Shown here piece by piece: positions 47,601 through 55,941 of a DNA stretch of 64,000 nucleotides. The position numbers were made by a program, and so were the translations under genes. The notes beneath the pieces are model-generated. The model had not been told where the DNA came from, did no database searches, and was given only the letters and a program-made list of their open reading frames with translations. Source of the DNA: Candidatus Thioglobus autotrophicus (lineage in GTDB: Bacteria; Pseudomonadota; Gammaproteobacteria; PS1; Pseudothioglobaceae); contig NZ_CP010552.1 of NCBI RefSeq assembly GCF_001293165.1, forward strand, positions 310,001 through 374,000. The letters are read 5' to 3'. How positions within the stretch are numbered: position 1 is the stretch's first letter; every line of letters begins with the position of its first letter.

Positions 47601-47845
47601 TTTTCAATCTCAATAATCTTTTCAACTGTGCGCCATTCAATCGGCTCAATGTAAGTCGCATCCGCCATTTGCGGATCAGTCATAATAGTGGCGGGATTGG
47701 AATTAACCAAAATAACGCGATACCCTTCTTCTCTTAGCGCTTTACAGGCTTGTGCGCCAGAATAATCAAACTCACAAGCTTGGCCAATCACAATAGGGCC
47801 AGCGCCGATAATTAAAATACTTTTTAGGTCGTGTCTTTTTGGCAT
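44636..47845 (-). CDS. carB: Carbamoyl-phosphate synthase large chain
   Basis: A 1069-residue two-halved ATP-grasp enzyme, close to 1073 in E. coli. It makes carbamoyl phosphate from bicarbonate, ammonia (from CarA) and two ATP for pyrimidines and arginine. Opening [28 protein letters not shown] and its echo [22 protein letters not shown] mark the two halves; [16 protein letters not shown] and [14 protein letters not shown] are the matching ATP sites; the C-terminal allosteric domain starts around residue 935. The mlaA gene separates it from carA by one gene. Confidence 0.98.
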   Translation of the reverse strand: MPKRHDLKSILIIGAGPIVIGQACEFDYSGAQACKALREEGYRVILVNSNPATIMTDPQMADATYIEPIEWRTVEKIIEIEKPDALLPTMGGQTALNCALDLERHGVLEKHGVEMIGARKEAIDKAEDRDLFREAMLKIGLDMPKAAVAHTLEEAFEVQATVGYPTVIRPSFTMGGSGGGIAFNKEEFVEICERGLDLSPTNELLVEESILGWKEFEMEVVRDTKDNCIIICSIENFDPMGVHTGDSITVAPAQTLTDKEYQVMRNASLAVLREIGVDTGGSNVQFALNPENGRLTIIEMNPRVSRSSALASKATGFPIAKVAAKLAVGYTLDELDNDITGGKTPASFEPSIDYVVTKIPRFAFEKFPKADDRLTTQMKSVGEVMAMGSTFQESLQKALRGLETDKVGLDPIVDLNADDARNKIRSECITARGERIFYLADAFRLGMSLEEVFDLSKVDPWFLAQIEDIVSSEMQINGVSLTDISADDMFALKRKGFSDARLGQLLNCNESSVRERRKALNIKPVFKRVDSCAAEFDTQTAYLYSTYQQVCEANPTDKKKIMILGGGPNRIGQGIEFDYCCVHASLALREDGFETIMVNCNPETVSTDYDISDRLYFEPLTLEDVLAVVDIENPDGIIVHYGGQTPLKLAEALEKSGAKIIGTSPDAIDLAEDRERFSALLQELNLKQPLNGTARSLEQAQAIADAIGFPLVVRPSYVLGGRAMEIVYDKDSLDHYMHTAVQVSNDSPVLLDSFLDHAIEVDIDVICDGEDVVIGGIMQHIEQAGIHSGDSACSLPPYSLESDVLDEMRAQVVAMAKALKVVGLMNTQLAYQDGEIFVIEVNPRASRTVPFVSKAISAPLANIAARVMSGKSLKELGFTKEIIPKHYSVKEAVFPFNKFLGVDPILGPEMRSTGEVMGIGDDFASAFDKAQLAAGSRAPEKGTVFVSLRRLDRDDLVGLGEKLSQQGFSLVATRSNRDTLIEAGLECEMVNKVSEGSPHIVDMIKNDVIDLIINSTEDTQGVEDAAAIRCQALVHKVPFTTTVAAAFAMLDGLKTHEEITVRTVQSLNN

Positions 47846-47867
47846 ATTTTTCTAAAGGTTAATGCTG

Positions 47868-48554
47868 TTAAAATTCGTCTTCTTCGATGGGTAAATTACC
47901 ATCAAAAATATCAAATTTACGCTTTTGTAAGTAAGAAGATCTTATGGTGATATAAGGGTCATCTGACTGATCTAACAAGTCAGTTATCGGCAGCAGTTCA
48001 ACCCTTTTATCAATAATATTCATTGCACTCGCACTGATAGCGCCCACATCTTCCATTTCGTTCACCAAATTTGCATCCGAGGTAAGATCAACATACAAGC
48101 CTGCACTATCCCTAAGTGTTGATGGGCCCATTAAAGGCAGCATAATATAAGGACCACTATCAACACCCCAGACAGCCAACGTTTGTCCAAAATCTTCATT
48201 TTCAGTGGTGAGGTTAATATCGGTTGCAATATCAAATAATCCGTATAAACCAACAGTGGAGTTAACCACAACACGGCCTAATGTGACGGCACTTTGCTCT
48301 ATTTTAAATTGTAAGATTTGATTCGCTAATGTCGAGACGTCACGTAAATTACCAAAAAAGTGGCTGACTCGATTTTGTACGAAATCGGGCATGTGGTCTT
48401 GATAGGCTCGAGAAACCGGTTCAAGTAAATTGTCATCAATGGTTTCATTAAACTCGTAAATCACTCGATTGGTTTCTTCAAATGGATCCACATCTTCTGC
48501 GGGCGAAGCCATACTCAAGGTCAATAACAATAAACTTGCTAGTAGATGCTTCAT
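47868..48554 (-). CDS. mlaA: MlaA/VacJ-like outer-membrane lipid asymmetry protein (no lipobox)
   Basis: A 228-residue MlaA-family protein. Family core: [93 protein letters not shown] and LLPITDLL. MlaA removes misplaced phospholipids from the outer leaflet. The signal peptide (residues 1-19, ending SMASPAED) has no cysteine, so it cannot be lipidated as E. coli MlaA is. It overlaps carA by 4 bp and sits 22 bp from carB, splitting the carAB pair. Confidence 0.93.
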   Translation of the reverse strand: MKHLLASLLLLTLSMASPAEDVDPFEETNRVIYEFNETIDDNLLEPVSRAYQDHMPDFVQNRVSHFFGNLRDVSTLANQILQFKIEQSAVTLGRVVVNSTVGLYGLFDIATDINLTTENEDFGQTLAVWGVDSGPYIMLPLMGPSTLRDSAGLYVDLTSDANLVNEMEDVGAISASAMNIIDKRVELLPITDLLDQSDDPYITIRSSYLQKRKFDIFDGNLPIEEDEF

Positions 48555-49672
48555 GAACTCATCTCCTGAATAAAGGTATCAAATAATCCGCTAACATCAT
48601 GAGGGCCAGGAGACGCTTCTGGATGACCCTGGAAACTAAACGCCTTCTTACCCGATACTCTAACGCCTTGAATAGTATTATCAAATAATGAGCGATGAGT
48701 AACTTCTAAATTATTAGGCATATTTTCTTCTGCTACTGCAAAACCATGATTTTGCGAAGTAATCATAACTTGCTTAGATTCTAGATCTTGTACAGGATGA
48801 TTAGCACCATGATGACCAAATTTCATCTTCTGAGTTTTAGCGCCACTGGCTAATGCCAATAGCTGATGACCTAGACAAATACCAAACATTGGTATATTTT
48901 TTTCTAGCAGAATTTCAATATTAGCAATCGCATAATCACATGGTTCAGGATCGCCCGGACCATTTGATAAAAATACACCATCAGGATTCATAGCCAAAAC
49001 ATCTGCAACTGGCATTTTTGCGTTAACCACGGTTAAATCGCAGCCTCGATCAACCAGCATTCTTAAGATGTTTGTCTTGACACCATAGTCATAGACCACG
49101 ACATTAAATTTAGCGTCTAAATTAGCAAACTCACCCGTTTCTAAAAAATAAGAACCTTGATTGAATTTATAAGTTTGGGTTGTGGAAACCACTTTGGCTA
49201 AATCGGTATTTTTGAGTCCTGAAAAAGCTTGTGCTTTAGCAATAGCCTCTGCCTCATCAATATTATCACCAGCAACAATACAGCCTTTAAGAGAACCCAT
49301 TGAGCGCAGATGACGTGTTAAAGCACGTGTGTCGATATCACTAATGGCAACAATATTATTGACTTGTAAGTACTCATCTAATGGCTGAGTATTACGCCAA
49401 TTACTGTGCAGTAGTGGCAAATCACGAATGATTAATCCAGCTGCATAGACTCTAGAAGATTCCTTATCAACTTCATTCGTACCGGTGTTACCAATATGAG
49501 GATAAGTAAGCGCTACAATCTGTTGAGTATAAGAAGGGTCGGTCAAAATTTCTTGATAACCCGTCATTGAAGTATTGAAGACAACTTCGCCCAGTGTTTC
49601 ACCTGTACTGCCGATAGATTTTCCGTAAAAAATCTGACCATCTTCTAATGCTAATAAGGCAACTTGTGACAC
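48551..49672 (-). CDS. carA: Carbamoyl-phosphate synthase small chain
   Basis: A 373-residue glutaminase subunit that feeds ammonia to CarB. N-terminal [45 protein letters not shown]; class I glutaminase with [16 protein letters not shown] (nucleophile Cys), [12 protein letters not shown] and [11 protein letters not shown]. The start is GTG 49672: GGAG lies six bases before it and the protein then begins at SQVALLAL like its homologues. A longer frame to 49744 reads through that ribosome-binding site. Its stop and the mlaA ATG overlap as ATGA. Confidence 0.96.
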   Translation of the reverse strand: MSQVALLALEDGQIFYGKSIGSTGETLGEVVFNTSMTGYQEILTDPSYTQQIVALTYPHIGNTGTNEVDKESSRVYAAGLIIRDLPLLHSNWRNTQPLDEYLQVNNIVAISDIDTRALTRHLRSMGSLKGCIVAGDNIDEAEAIAKAQAFSGLKNTDLAKVVSTTQTYKFNQGSYFLETGEFANLDAKFNVVVYDYGVKTNILRMLVDRGCDLTVVNAKMPVADVLAMNPDGVFLSNGPGDPEPCDYAIANIEILLEKNIPMFGICLGHQLLALASGAKTQKMKFGHHGANHPVQDLESKQVMITSQNHGFAVAEENMPNNLEVTHRSLFDNTIQGVRVSGKKAFSFQGHPEASPGPHDVSGLFDTFIQEMSS

Positions 49673-49787
49673 AGGATACTCCTGAATGAAAAACTTCGGG
49701 AATTTTACCATATTGTCTTGGCACCCTGAAGGGCAAATATGCAAATCTAAGGGTATAATTAATCACAAATAATGATGGAGGAATATC

Positions 49788-50057
49788 ATGGAAATTACAG
49801 TAGATAATATCAAATGTGGCGGTTGCGCTGGCTCAATCACAAAAAAACTAACTGCAGCCTTTGATACAAATAAAATTAATATAGATATCGAACAAGGTAT
49901 TGTTACTATCGACCTTGATGCTTCCAAAAAAGAGCAGCTAGTCAAAGTATTACTAGATTTAGGCTATCCAGAAACAGACTCAATACACGGATTTGATTCG
50001 GCTAAAGCAAAAGCCAAATCATTTGTTTCTTGCGCTATTGGTAAGATGGACAAATGA
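49788..50057 (+). CDS. Heavy-metal-associated (HMA) domain protein
   Basis: An 89-residue protein with a ferredoxin-like HMA fold: MEITVDNIKCGGCAGSITKKL (metal motif CGGC at residues 10-13), VTIDLDASKKEQLVKVLLDLGYP, then a C-terminal extension of about 25 residues with a further Cys in FVSCAIGKMDK. HMA domains carry Cu(I) or similar soft metals. GGAGG stands just before the start, and a TATAAT at 49754-49759 may be its -10. Its stop overlaps thiS as ATGA, so the two are cotranslated, an unusual pairing. No copper ATPase is nearby. Confidence 0.88.
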   Translation: MEITVDNIKCGGCAGSITKKLTAAFDTNKINIDIEQGIVTIDLDASKKEQLVKVLLDLGYPETDSIHGFDSAKAKAKSFVSCAIGKMDK

Positions 50058-50254
50058 TTATCATTGTTAATGGCCAGCAACTAGAAATCGAAAAATCAGC
50101 CACAGCTGATAATTTAATTAACCAATTAAATTATCAAGATCAGCGCATTGCTTTGGAAATTAATGAAGCTATTATTCCAAAGTCTAAGCACGATAAGTTC
50201 GAGCTAAATGAAGGTGATCAAATTGAGATTATTAAAGCCGTTGGTGGCGGCTAG
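50054..50254 (+). CDS. thiS: Sulfur carrier protein ThiS
   Basis: A 66-residue beta-grasp ubiquitin-like protein: MIIIVNGQQLEIEKSATADNL at the start, RIALEINEAIIPKSKH in the middle and the C-terminal KAVGGG tail that is adenylated and thiocarboxylated. It gives sulfur to ThiG for the thiazole of thiamine. ThiG lies about 50 kb away at the left window edge. It overlaps the upstream HMA gene by four bases and the convergent PP-loop gene by four. Confidence 0.94.
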   Translation: MIIIVNGQQLEIEKSATADNLINQLNYQDQRIALEINEAIIPKSKHDKFELNEGDQIEIIKAVGGG

Positions 50255-51300
50255 ACAAACCACGCTTTAGGAATTTCGTCCACACCTAAAGGTTTAACGC
50301 TAAATTGTTGAGTGACACCTACATTTAGCTTAACCTCAACTTCAACATTTGGCTGCTCTCGACCTTGCGAATAACGCGCTAGAATTTGCGCGGCAATTTT
50401 AAGATCTTCTTGATTTGGCTCGCCATCAATTAGCGCAATTGGACCATTGCAACTAGTGGGATAAAGATTGGCATATTGATTTCTATAACCTTCTAAAAAC
50501 TTCACTTCCCCTTCTTCTCTAGCGACAATCATCTTAAAGCGTTGGTTAGGACGAATATGACGACCCACTTTAAGCATCATTAAATCATCAAGCTGATAAT
50601 CGCGATTGCCGCGAGATTGCCACATATCAACCAATTTATCAGAATATTGCTTATCGGTTAAAAAACAACAGCCTCCTGCAGGAGTTGCATAATCATCAAA
50701 TCCATAAGCCTTTGCCAAAGCCATTTGCGGCTTACGCGTGCGCCCAGAAAAATCAAGTAACTGCTCTCGATCCACCCAACCCTCTTTTTCTGCTTTAGTT
50801 TCAGGCAAGTGTTTAGCGCACAATGGGCGCAATAATAGATCATCTGCGCCTGATTCTGCTTGCACCACTGGCATAGTATCTTTACGCTGAGACATAGGGC
50901 GCTGACCCATCACCTCACCCGTAATAATAAAATCAAACTCATTTTCTTCCATCCACTCTTTGGCTTTTTTCACCATAAAGCCTTTGCAATCCAAGCAAGG
51001 ATTCATATTTTTGCCATAGCCGTGCTTTGGATTTAACAAAACATCGCGATATTCTTCAATAACATCAATAATATGCAATTTAATGCCGAGTTGTTCAGCC
51101 ACCCAAAGTGCATTGTTGCGCTTTTGTTTATCACTCTTTTGCTTGCGAATAGCGTGCGTATGCCCTTCTACACAAAATCCAGTAAAAAAGTTAATACCTT
51201 CAACATGAACACCTTGATCTAATAATAACTTAGTGCTCAATAGGGAATCCAATCCACCTGAAATTAGGGATACTGCTTTAATTTGTTTTTTATCTGTCAT
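50251..51300 (-). CDS. PP-loop ATPase, ThiI/MnmA-like tRNA thiolation-type protein
   Basis: A 349-residue protein. PP-loop SLISGGLDSLLSTKLLLDQG near residues 11-30 activates an RNA or carrier substrate by adenylation. Cysteines of note are CLDCKGF near 103-106, a CC pair near 215 (GGCCFLTDK) and TSCNGP near 285. The C-terminal third (MIVAREEGEVKFLEGYRNQYANLYPTSCNGP) resembles an NFACT-R-like appended domain. Related proteins are annotated as 2-thiouridylase-like, but it is shorter and different from true MnmA. Substrate unknown; the position opposite thiS suggests sulfur transfer. Confidence 0.78.
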   Translation of the reverse strand: MTDKKQIKAVSLISGGLDSLLSTKLLLDQGVHVEGINFFTGFCVEGHTHAIRKQKSDKQKRNNALWVAEQLGIKLHIIDVIEEYRDVLLNPKHGYGKNMNPCLDCKGFMVKKAKEWMEENEFDFIITGEVMGQRPMSQRKDTMPVVQAESGADDLLLRPLCAKHLPETKAEKEGWVDREQLLDFSGRTRKPQMALAKAYGFDDYATPAGGCCFLTDKQYSDKLVDMWQSRGNRDYQLDDLMMLKVGRHIRPNQRFKMIVAREEGEVKFLEGYRNQYANLYPTSCNGPIALIDGEPNQEDLKIAAQILARYSQGREQPNVEVEVKLNVGVTQQFSVKPLGVDEIPKAWFV

Positions 51301-51308
51301 AATTTTTT

Positions 51309-52187
51309 CTATTTACGCTGGCCGCTAACGCAACACCATTCGTCTTTTTGCGCGACCTCTAACGCTTCAAAATACACACCATAGGCCTCAATTATCATTG
51401 GCAATTGATCTTGCATAATGCCTGATAAAGCGATATTCCCACCCGGTTTTACCAGCTGAGAAAAATGCTCACATAAGCCCACTAAAGGGTTGGCCAAAAT
51501 ATTTGCAATCAGTAAATCTACTGGATCCAATCTGCCTTCATCTTCTGTATGTAGCACGCAAATTTGATCTTGCGCCTGATTAACCTCAACATTACTCATG
51601 GTAGCAATAATGGCTTGCGGATCATTATCCACAGCAACTGCTGCTTTAGCCCCCAATTTCACCGCGGCAATCGCCAAAATTCCCGTACCTGAACCATAAT
51701 CAATCACCGAACAATTAATAGGTGCATTGGCCTCTAAATATTGCAAGCACAGATCAGTGGTTTGATGAGTGCCCGTGCCAAATGCCAAGCCTGGATCCAT
51801 ATCAATAATAACAGCGTCATCTGGTAAATTTCCACTATCCTCCCACGAGGGACAAATCCATAGCCTCTTACCAAATTGCATTGCATGAAAATCTTGCTTA
51901 CACTCATCTTCCCAAACACGATCTTTGAGTAATTCAAAATTGACTGTTTTAATATGACAAATTTGATCAAGCATCTGCTTTACATGCGCCTGATCAACAT
52001 CTAAGGCAAATAAGGCAGTGATAGTGACATATTGCCACAAAGGGGTTTCGCCCACAGGTGGCTCAAAAATAGCGTCATTATTGGTATCGCAAAAAGTGAC
52101 AGAAACACTTTCCAGGCCAGTCAGTATTTCACTGACAAAATCTGCCTGATCTTTATTTGTTTGTAAGGTGAGTTGCATCCAGTCCAT
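51309..52187 (-). CDS. prmA: Ribosomal protein L11 methyltransferase
   Basis: A 292-residue SAM-dependent methylase that trimethylates L11. N-terminal substrate domain MDWMQLTLQTNK...SVTFCDTNNDAIFEPPVGETPLW; methyltransferase motifs DMDPGLAFGTGTHQTTDLCL, VIDYGSGTGILAIAAVKLGA, VDNDPQAI and LIANILANPLVGL. Start ATG 52187 matches the E. coli opening (MPWIQLKL); the frame extends 14 codons further without homology. Eight bp upstream of the PP-loop gene. Confidence 0.95.
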   Translation of the reverse strand: MDWMQLTLQTNKDQADFVSEILTGLESVSVTFCDTNNDAIFEPPVGETPLWQYVTITALFALDVDQAHVKQMLDQICHIKTVNFELLKDRVWEDECKQDFHAMQFGKRLWICPSWEDSGNLPDDAVIIDMDPGLAFGTGTHQTTDLCLQYLEANAPINCSVIDYGSGTGILAIAAVKLGAKAAVAVDNDPQAIIATMSNVEVNQAQDQICVLHTEDEGRLDPVDLLIANILANPLVGLCEHFSQLVKPGGNIALSGIMQDQLPMIIEAYGVYFEALEVAQKDEWCCVSGQRK

Positions 52188-52319
52188 AGCGCTTAAATTA
52201 TACCTATGAGTAGCAAACTTCATTCCCATATAAAAAATAGCTAATACAATTAACCTTAGTTGATATAATACTCATTGTTAACAAAAAACAGAATTTACAT
52301 TAACTTACTAGGAGATACC

Positions 52320-52487
52320 ATGGCTAACGGCATTACAAAAGGCAACAGACCAGCATTAGGAAGCAGCTTAGAGGCATTAAATGCATCTAACCCTTTAAAT
52401 TCAAGAGCAGGTAACGAAACTGTTACAGCAACTCAAGATTATAAAAAAGGCATGAAGTCTGCAGAAGAATTAGATGATATGAGATAA
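52320..52487 (+). CDS. Small orphan protein, 55 residues
   Basis: Read from ATG 52320, with AGGAG about six bases before it; the open frame extends 15 codons upstream but has no other good start. The protein is polar and glycine/asparagine/alanine-rich, begins MANGITKGNRPALGSSLEAL and ends DYKKGMKSAEELDDMR. No signal, membrane helix or cysteine. A clean intrinsic terminator follows at 52517-52536, and a TATAAT lies at 52264-52269, so it is a complete monocistronic unit and probably real. I do not recognise the family. Confidence 0.65.
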   Translation: MANGITKGNRPALGSSLEALNASNPLNSRAGNETVTATQDYKKGMKSAEELDDMR

Positions 52488-52516
52488 GCCCATTTATGGC
52501 TACTTAAATCATAAAG

Positions 52517-52536
52517 CCCTCGAAAGAGGGTTTTTT
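52517..52536 (+). terminator. Intrinsic terminator after the 55-residue gene
   Basis: CCCTC-GAAA-GAGGG with a GNRA-type tetraloop followed by TTTTTT, 29 bp after the stop codon at 52485-52487. Confidence 0.92.
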
Positions 52537-52589
52537 ATGGCCTAAAATTCGCCCTATATCCATACAAATAAAATGTGTATTTATAAAAT

Positions 52590-52603
52590 TTGACTTAAAT
52601 CAA
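52590..52603 (+). promoter_or_regulatory. FNR/Anr-like box upstream of DsrC-like gene
   Basis: TTGAC-TTAA-ATCAA differs from the FNR consensus TTGAT-N4-ATCAA at one of ten defined positions. It ends 43 bp before the DsrC-like start. TATAAT-like sequence follows at 52609-52614, which would put the box unusually close to the start site for an activator (repression or a second -10 near 52628 are alternatives). The match is by eye. Confidence 0.4.
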
Positions 52604-52646
52604 TCTTATATAATATACCCAATTAAATTACTATGGTATTAGAAAA

Positions 52647-52937
52647 ATGGCATTAGATAGAACAGGAAATGGCTACTTAGTAGACCCATCAATTTGGACC
52701 GAAGACATCATGCATGAAATGGCAACAGAAGATGAGATTACATTAACAGATTCTCAAGTCACTCAAATTCTTGCTGCCAGAGAGTATTTCTCTGAAAATT
52801 CTTCAGTACCTCCTATCAGAACTTTCTCAAAAGTAGTCGGTATTGACAAAAAAATTCTTTTTAAAGAGTGGCTAACAGGCCCAATGAAACCAATCACGAA
52901 ATATGGAGGGATGCCACAACCAACTGGTTGCGTCTAA
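52647..52937 (+). CDS. DsrC/TusE-family paralogue with a single C-terminal cysteine
   Basis: A 96-residue protein collinear with DsrC: MALDRTGNGYLVDPSIWTED, LTDSQVTQILAAREYFSENSSVPPIRTF and the C-terminal GGMPQPTGCV. The penultimate Cys95 (CysA) is kept, but the position eleven residues before it, Cys in DsrC, is Thr84. That is the TusE-like state, able to accept sulfur as a persulfide but not to form the intramolecular disulfide. No tusBCD genes are beside it; the only DsrEFH set is in the dsr cluster. Monocistronic: own upstream box and terminator structures downstream. Either TusE for tRNA thiolation or a regulatory DsrC paralogue. Confidence 0.93.
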   Translation: MALDRTGNGYLVDPSIWTEDIMHEMATEDEITLTDSQVTQILAAREYFSENSSVPPIRTFSKVVGIDKKILFKEWLTGPMKPITKYGGMPQPTGCV

Positions 52938-52973
52938 CTCTTTGCTTTGTCTTTTTCCTTTTTACGGCGTTAG

Positions 52974-53059
52974 AAAATTAAAATACTCAATCATATAGAT
53001 TAACTATATTCAATCGCATTTTAATTTTTTGCCTTGTAAATAGAAAAAATACTTGCAAA
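52974..53059. repeat. Candidate dispersed palindromic repeat, copy 2
   Basis: On the minus strand this begins TTTGCAAGTATTTTTT (53044-53059), identical to 12780-12795, followed by ACAAGGCAAA as in copy 1. It then contains an imperfect palindrome centred at 53001: AAAATTAAAAT (52974-52984) with ATTTTAATTTT (53018-53028) and inner ATATAG/CTATAT. It starts 36 bp after the DsrC-like stop, so it may double as 3'-UTR structure. Confidence 0.45.
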
Positions 53060-53070
53060 TAGATCTGAAT

Positions 53071-53096
53071 AAAAAACCCTCTTTTGAGGGTTTTTT
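53071..53096. terminator. Bidirectional intrinsic terminator
   Basis: AAAAAACCCTC-TTTT-GAGGGTTTTTT is a symmetric stem-loop with A-run and T-run on either side, so it can end transcription from the DsrC-like gene (+) and from alaS (-). Confidence 0.88.
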
Positions 53097-53193
53097 ATTG
53101 CCTGACCTTTATAGAAATATTTCTAAAACCACTCATTGAGATATTTTTTTAAGTCTAAAGCAGATGCTACTTACACCTCCAATTGTGATGCAA

Positions 53194-53292
53194 TTATTAA
53201 CTACACCGAGGCGTAAGAAGTGTGAAAAATAGGAGTTTATATTTAATAAATGACTATCTTGAACACTTCGACAACAAAGGTGTAGTTAATAA
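53194..53292. repeat. 99-bp imperfect inverted repeat downstream of alaS
   Basis: TTATTAACTACACC (53194-53207) pairs perfectly with GGTGTAGTTAATAA (53279-53292), and further inside GAAGTGT (53217-53223) pairs with ACACTTC (53263-53269) in the same register. The element starts about 100 bp beyond the terminator and ends 12 bp before the alaS stop. It could be a small MITE remnant or a long RNA hairpin in the alaS 3' UTR. With the repeat at 52974-53059 and the terminator at 53071-53096 it accounts for most of the 366-bp gap 52938-53303. Confidence 0.55.
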
Positions 53293-53303
53293 GTGCGCAC
53301 AAC

Positions 53304-55901
53304 TCACAATAGATCTTCAACTGAAGCAAGCGCTTCAGTTAACTTGGACGGGTCTGTGCCGCCACCTTGTGCCATATCTGGTCTGCCACCACCTTTTCCA
53401 CCAACCTGTTGAGCAACGTGATTAAGAATCTTGCCTGCTTGATATTTATCTGTCAGATCTTTAGTGACGCCTGCAACCAGGGAAATCTTGTCACCACTTA
53501 CTACAGCCAATACCACAACCGCTGAGCCCAGCTTGTCTTTTAACTTGTCTGCAATATCACGTAAATCTTTACCGCTCACGCCTTCTACAATAGTTGAAAG
53601 TAATTTGACACCATTTACATCAATGGCTTGTCCGGCAATATCGTCACCCTGATTACTGGCTAATTGTTTTTGGAAAGTGGCAATTTGCTTTTCTAATTCT
53701 TTTTGTTGTTTGATCAGTTGCGCCACTTTTTCAACAGCTTGTGCATTATTTGACTTAGTCATCTGTGCAATAGCACTCAAATTATTTTCGATTTGCTTGT
53801 CAAATTGATAAGCGTCATAGCCGGTCATTGCCTCAATTCGGCGCACACCTGCAGCAATACCACCTTCTGAAGTGATTCTAAATAAACCAATATCGCCCAG
53901 TTGATTGACGTGTGTGCCACCACAAAGCTCCACAGAAAAATCGTTTTTACCCATACTTAAGACACGTACAGTATCACCATATTTTTCGCCAAAAAGCGCC
54001 ATGGCGCCTTTTTTCTTGGCAGTTTCAATATCGGTTACATCAGTATGGACAACTGAGTTGCCTAAAATTCGACGATTAACCATCGCCTCAATTTTATCTA
54101 AATCAGCCTTGGCAATAATTTCATCATGAGAAAAGTCAAAGCGCAATTTGTCGCTATCAACCAGCGAGCCTTTTTGAGTAACTGTTTCACCCAAAACACT
54201 ACGCAATGCAGCATGCAGCAAGTGTGTTGCTGAGTGATTGCGAGCAATGCGTTTGCGTTTGCGTGCATCGACTTTAGCCTCAAGCACATCACCGACTTTA
54301 ATCGTACCACTTGAAACCATGCCGTGATGTTCAAAAGCACCTGTTTTTTGCTTTTGAGTATTGCTCACATCAAATTGTACATTGTTTTGGCTAAGCACAC
54401 CGCTATCACCTACTTGACCACCAGATTCACCATAAAAACTAGATTCTGACAAGATGATAATAGCGTGATCCCCAGCTTCAACTGCTTCAACCAACTCACC
54501 CTCTTTAATGAGTGCTTGTACAGTGGAAGTATTGTCTAATTGCTCGTAGCCCAAAAACTCCGTTGCAGTCGTAATATCTACGCCTTTTTGTGTGGTTTTA
54601 AAATCACCTGCTTGACGCGCACGATCGCGTTGCTTTGTCATTTCCACTTCAAAGCCATTCATGTCAATACTAAGGTTGCGTTCTCGAGCCACATCAGCGG
54701 TTAAATCGGCCGGAAAACCATAGGTATCATAAAGTTTAAACACGGTCTCGCCGTCAATTTCACTATTTGTTAAACTGGCAATCGCCTCTTCCAAGATACC
54801 CATACCTTGATCTAGTGTTTGCGCAAAACGCTGCTCTTCTCGCTTGAGTACTTTCTCAACATTTGCCAAAGATTTTTTAAGTTCTGGATAAGCCTCTTTA
54901 AATTCTAACGCCAATACAGGCGCCAAACGATAAAAGAAAACTTTAGTCATGCCGATTTTATGGCCGTGGCGAATCGCTCGGCGAATAATGCGACGTAGTA
55001 CATATCCACGCCCTTCATTAGAAGGGATAACACCATCAACAATCATAAACGCGGTAGAGCGGATATGGTCTGCAATCACTCGCACCGAGGCATTATCGGG
55101 TTTGATACCGCTGCTTGCAGGTGTTAGGTCAACAATAGACTTAACTAAACTTTGAAAACAATCTATATCATAGTTGTTATTTTTATGTTGTAACACCGCA
55201 GCTAAACGCTCAAGACCCATACCCGTATCCACACAAGGAGCATCGAGTGGTTTCAAATAGCCATCTTCTTGTTTATCGTATTGGGTAAAGACCAGATTCC
55301 AAATTTCAATATAACGATCACCATCTTCATCCGCATGACCCGGAGGACCGCCAGCGATGTCTTCACCATGATCATAAAAAATCTCACTCGACGGGCCACA
55401 CGGACCTGTGTCACCCATTTGCCAAAAATTATCTTTAGCGCCACAACGAGAAATGCGGTTTTTAGGAAAGCCAATTTCATTCACCCAAATAGCTTCAGCT
55501 TCATCATCCTCCTCGAAAACACTGACCCAAAGCTTCTCCTTAGGCAGACCAAGCTCTACCGTTAAAAACTCCCAGGCATATTGAATGGCTTCACGTTTGA
55601 AATAGTCACCAAATGAGAAATTTCCCAACATTTCAAAAAAGGTGTGGTGGCGTGCAGTATAGCCTACATTCTCTAAATCATTATGCTTACCACCAGCGCG
55701 TACACAACGCTGACAACTTACAGCACGCTTATAAGGACGCTTTTCCAAGCCACTAAATACATCCTTAAATGGCACCATGCCAGCATTCACAAACAATAAG
55801 GTTTTGTCATTATGCGGCACTAGAGATGAGCTCGGCTCAATAGTATGCTCTCTAGAGGCGTAAAAATCTAAGAATTTTTGTCTAATTTGTGCCGTTTTCA
55901 T
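53304..55901 (-). CDS. alaS: Alanyl-tRNA synthetase
   Basis: An 865-residue class II synthetase with editing domain. Catalytic core motifs LLFVNAGMVPFKDVFSG, TARHHTFFEMLGNFSFGDYF and RGYVLRRIIRRAIRHG; editing site NHSATHLLHAAL with SVELCGGTHV; C-terminal oligomerisation domain with GKGGGRPDMAQGGG. Length agrees with E. coli (876). No recA/recX neighbour is visible; yciO and rnm lie upstream on the same strand with a 40-bp gap. Confidence 0.98.
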   Translation of the reverse strand: MKTAQIRQKFLDFYASREHTIEPSSSLVPHNDKTLLFVNAGMVPFKDVFSGLEKRPYKRAVSCQRCVRAGGKHNDLENVGYTARHHTFFEMLGNFSFGDYFKREAIQYAWEFLTVELGLPKEKLWVSVFEEDDEAEAIWVNEIGFPKNRISRCGAKDNFWQMGDTGPCGPSSEIFYDHGEDIAGGPPGHADEDGDRYIEIWNLVFTQYDKQEDGYLKPLDAPCVDTGMGLERLAAVLQHKNNNYDIDCFQSLVKSIVDLTPASSGIKPDNASVRVIADHIRSTAFMIVDGVIPSNEGRGYVLRRIIRRAIRHGHKIGMTKVFFYRLAPVLALEFKEAYPELKKSLANVEKVLKREEQRFAQTLDQGMGILEEAIASLTNSEIDGETVFKLYDTYGFPADLTADVARERNLSIDMNGFEVEMTKQRDRARQAGDFKTTQKGVDITTATEFLGYEQLDNTSTVQALIKEGELVEAVEAGDHAIIILSESSFYGESGGQVGDSGVLSQNNVQFDVSNTQKQKTGAFEHHGMVSSGTIKVGDVLEAKVDARKRKRIARNHSATHLLHAALRSVLGETVTQKGSLVDSDKLRFDFSHDEIIAKADLDKIEAMVNRRILGNSVVHTDVTDIETAKKKGAMALFGEKYGDTVRVLSMGKNDFSVELCGGTHVNQLGDIGLFRITSEGGIAAGVRRIEAMTGYDAYQFDKQIENNLSAIAQMTKSNNAQAVEKVAQLIKQQKELEKQIATFQKQLASNQGDDIAGQAIDVNGVKLLSTIVEGVSGKDLRDIADKLKDKLGSAVVVLAVVSGDKISLVAGVTKDLTDKYQAGKILNHVAQQVGGKGGGRPDMAQGGGTDPSKLTEALASVEDLL

Positions 55902-55941
55902 GCGATCAAAGCGTTATATAAAAACGTCTAATTATACTTAT

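Noticed and set aside
49741-49787. TPP riboswitch upstream of the HMA-thiS pair
   Set aside because: No CTGAGA-type core and too little space; only a TATAAT and a GGAGG are visible.
53222-53425. 67-codon open frame covering the inverted repeat and the alaS end
   Set aside because: It crosses a hairpin and overlaps alaS in antisense; no motif, and the inverted-repeat reading explains the sequence better.
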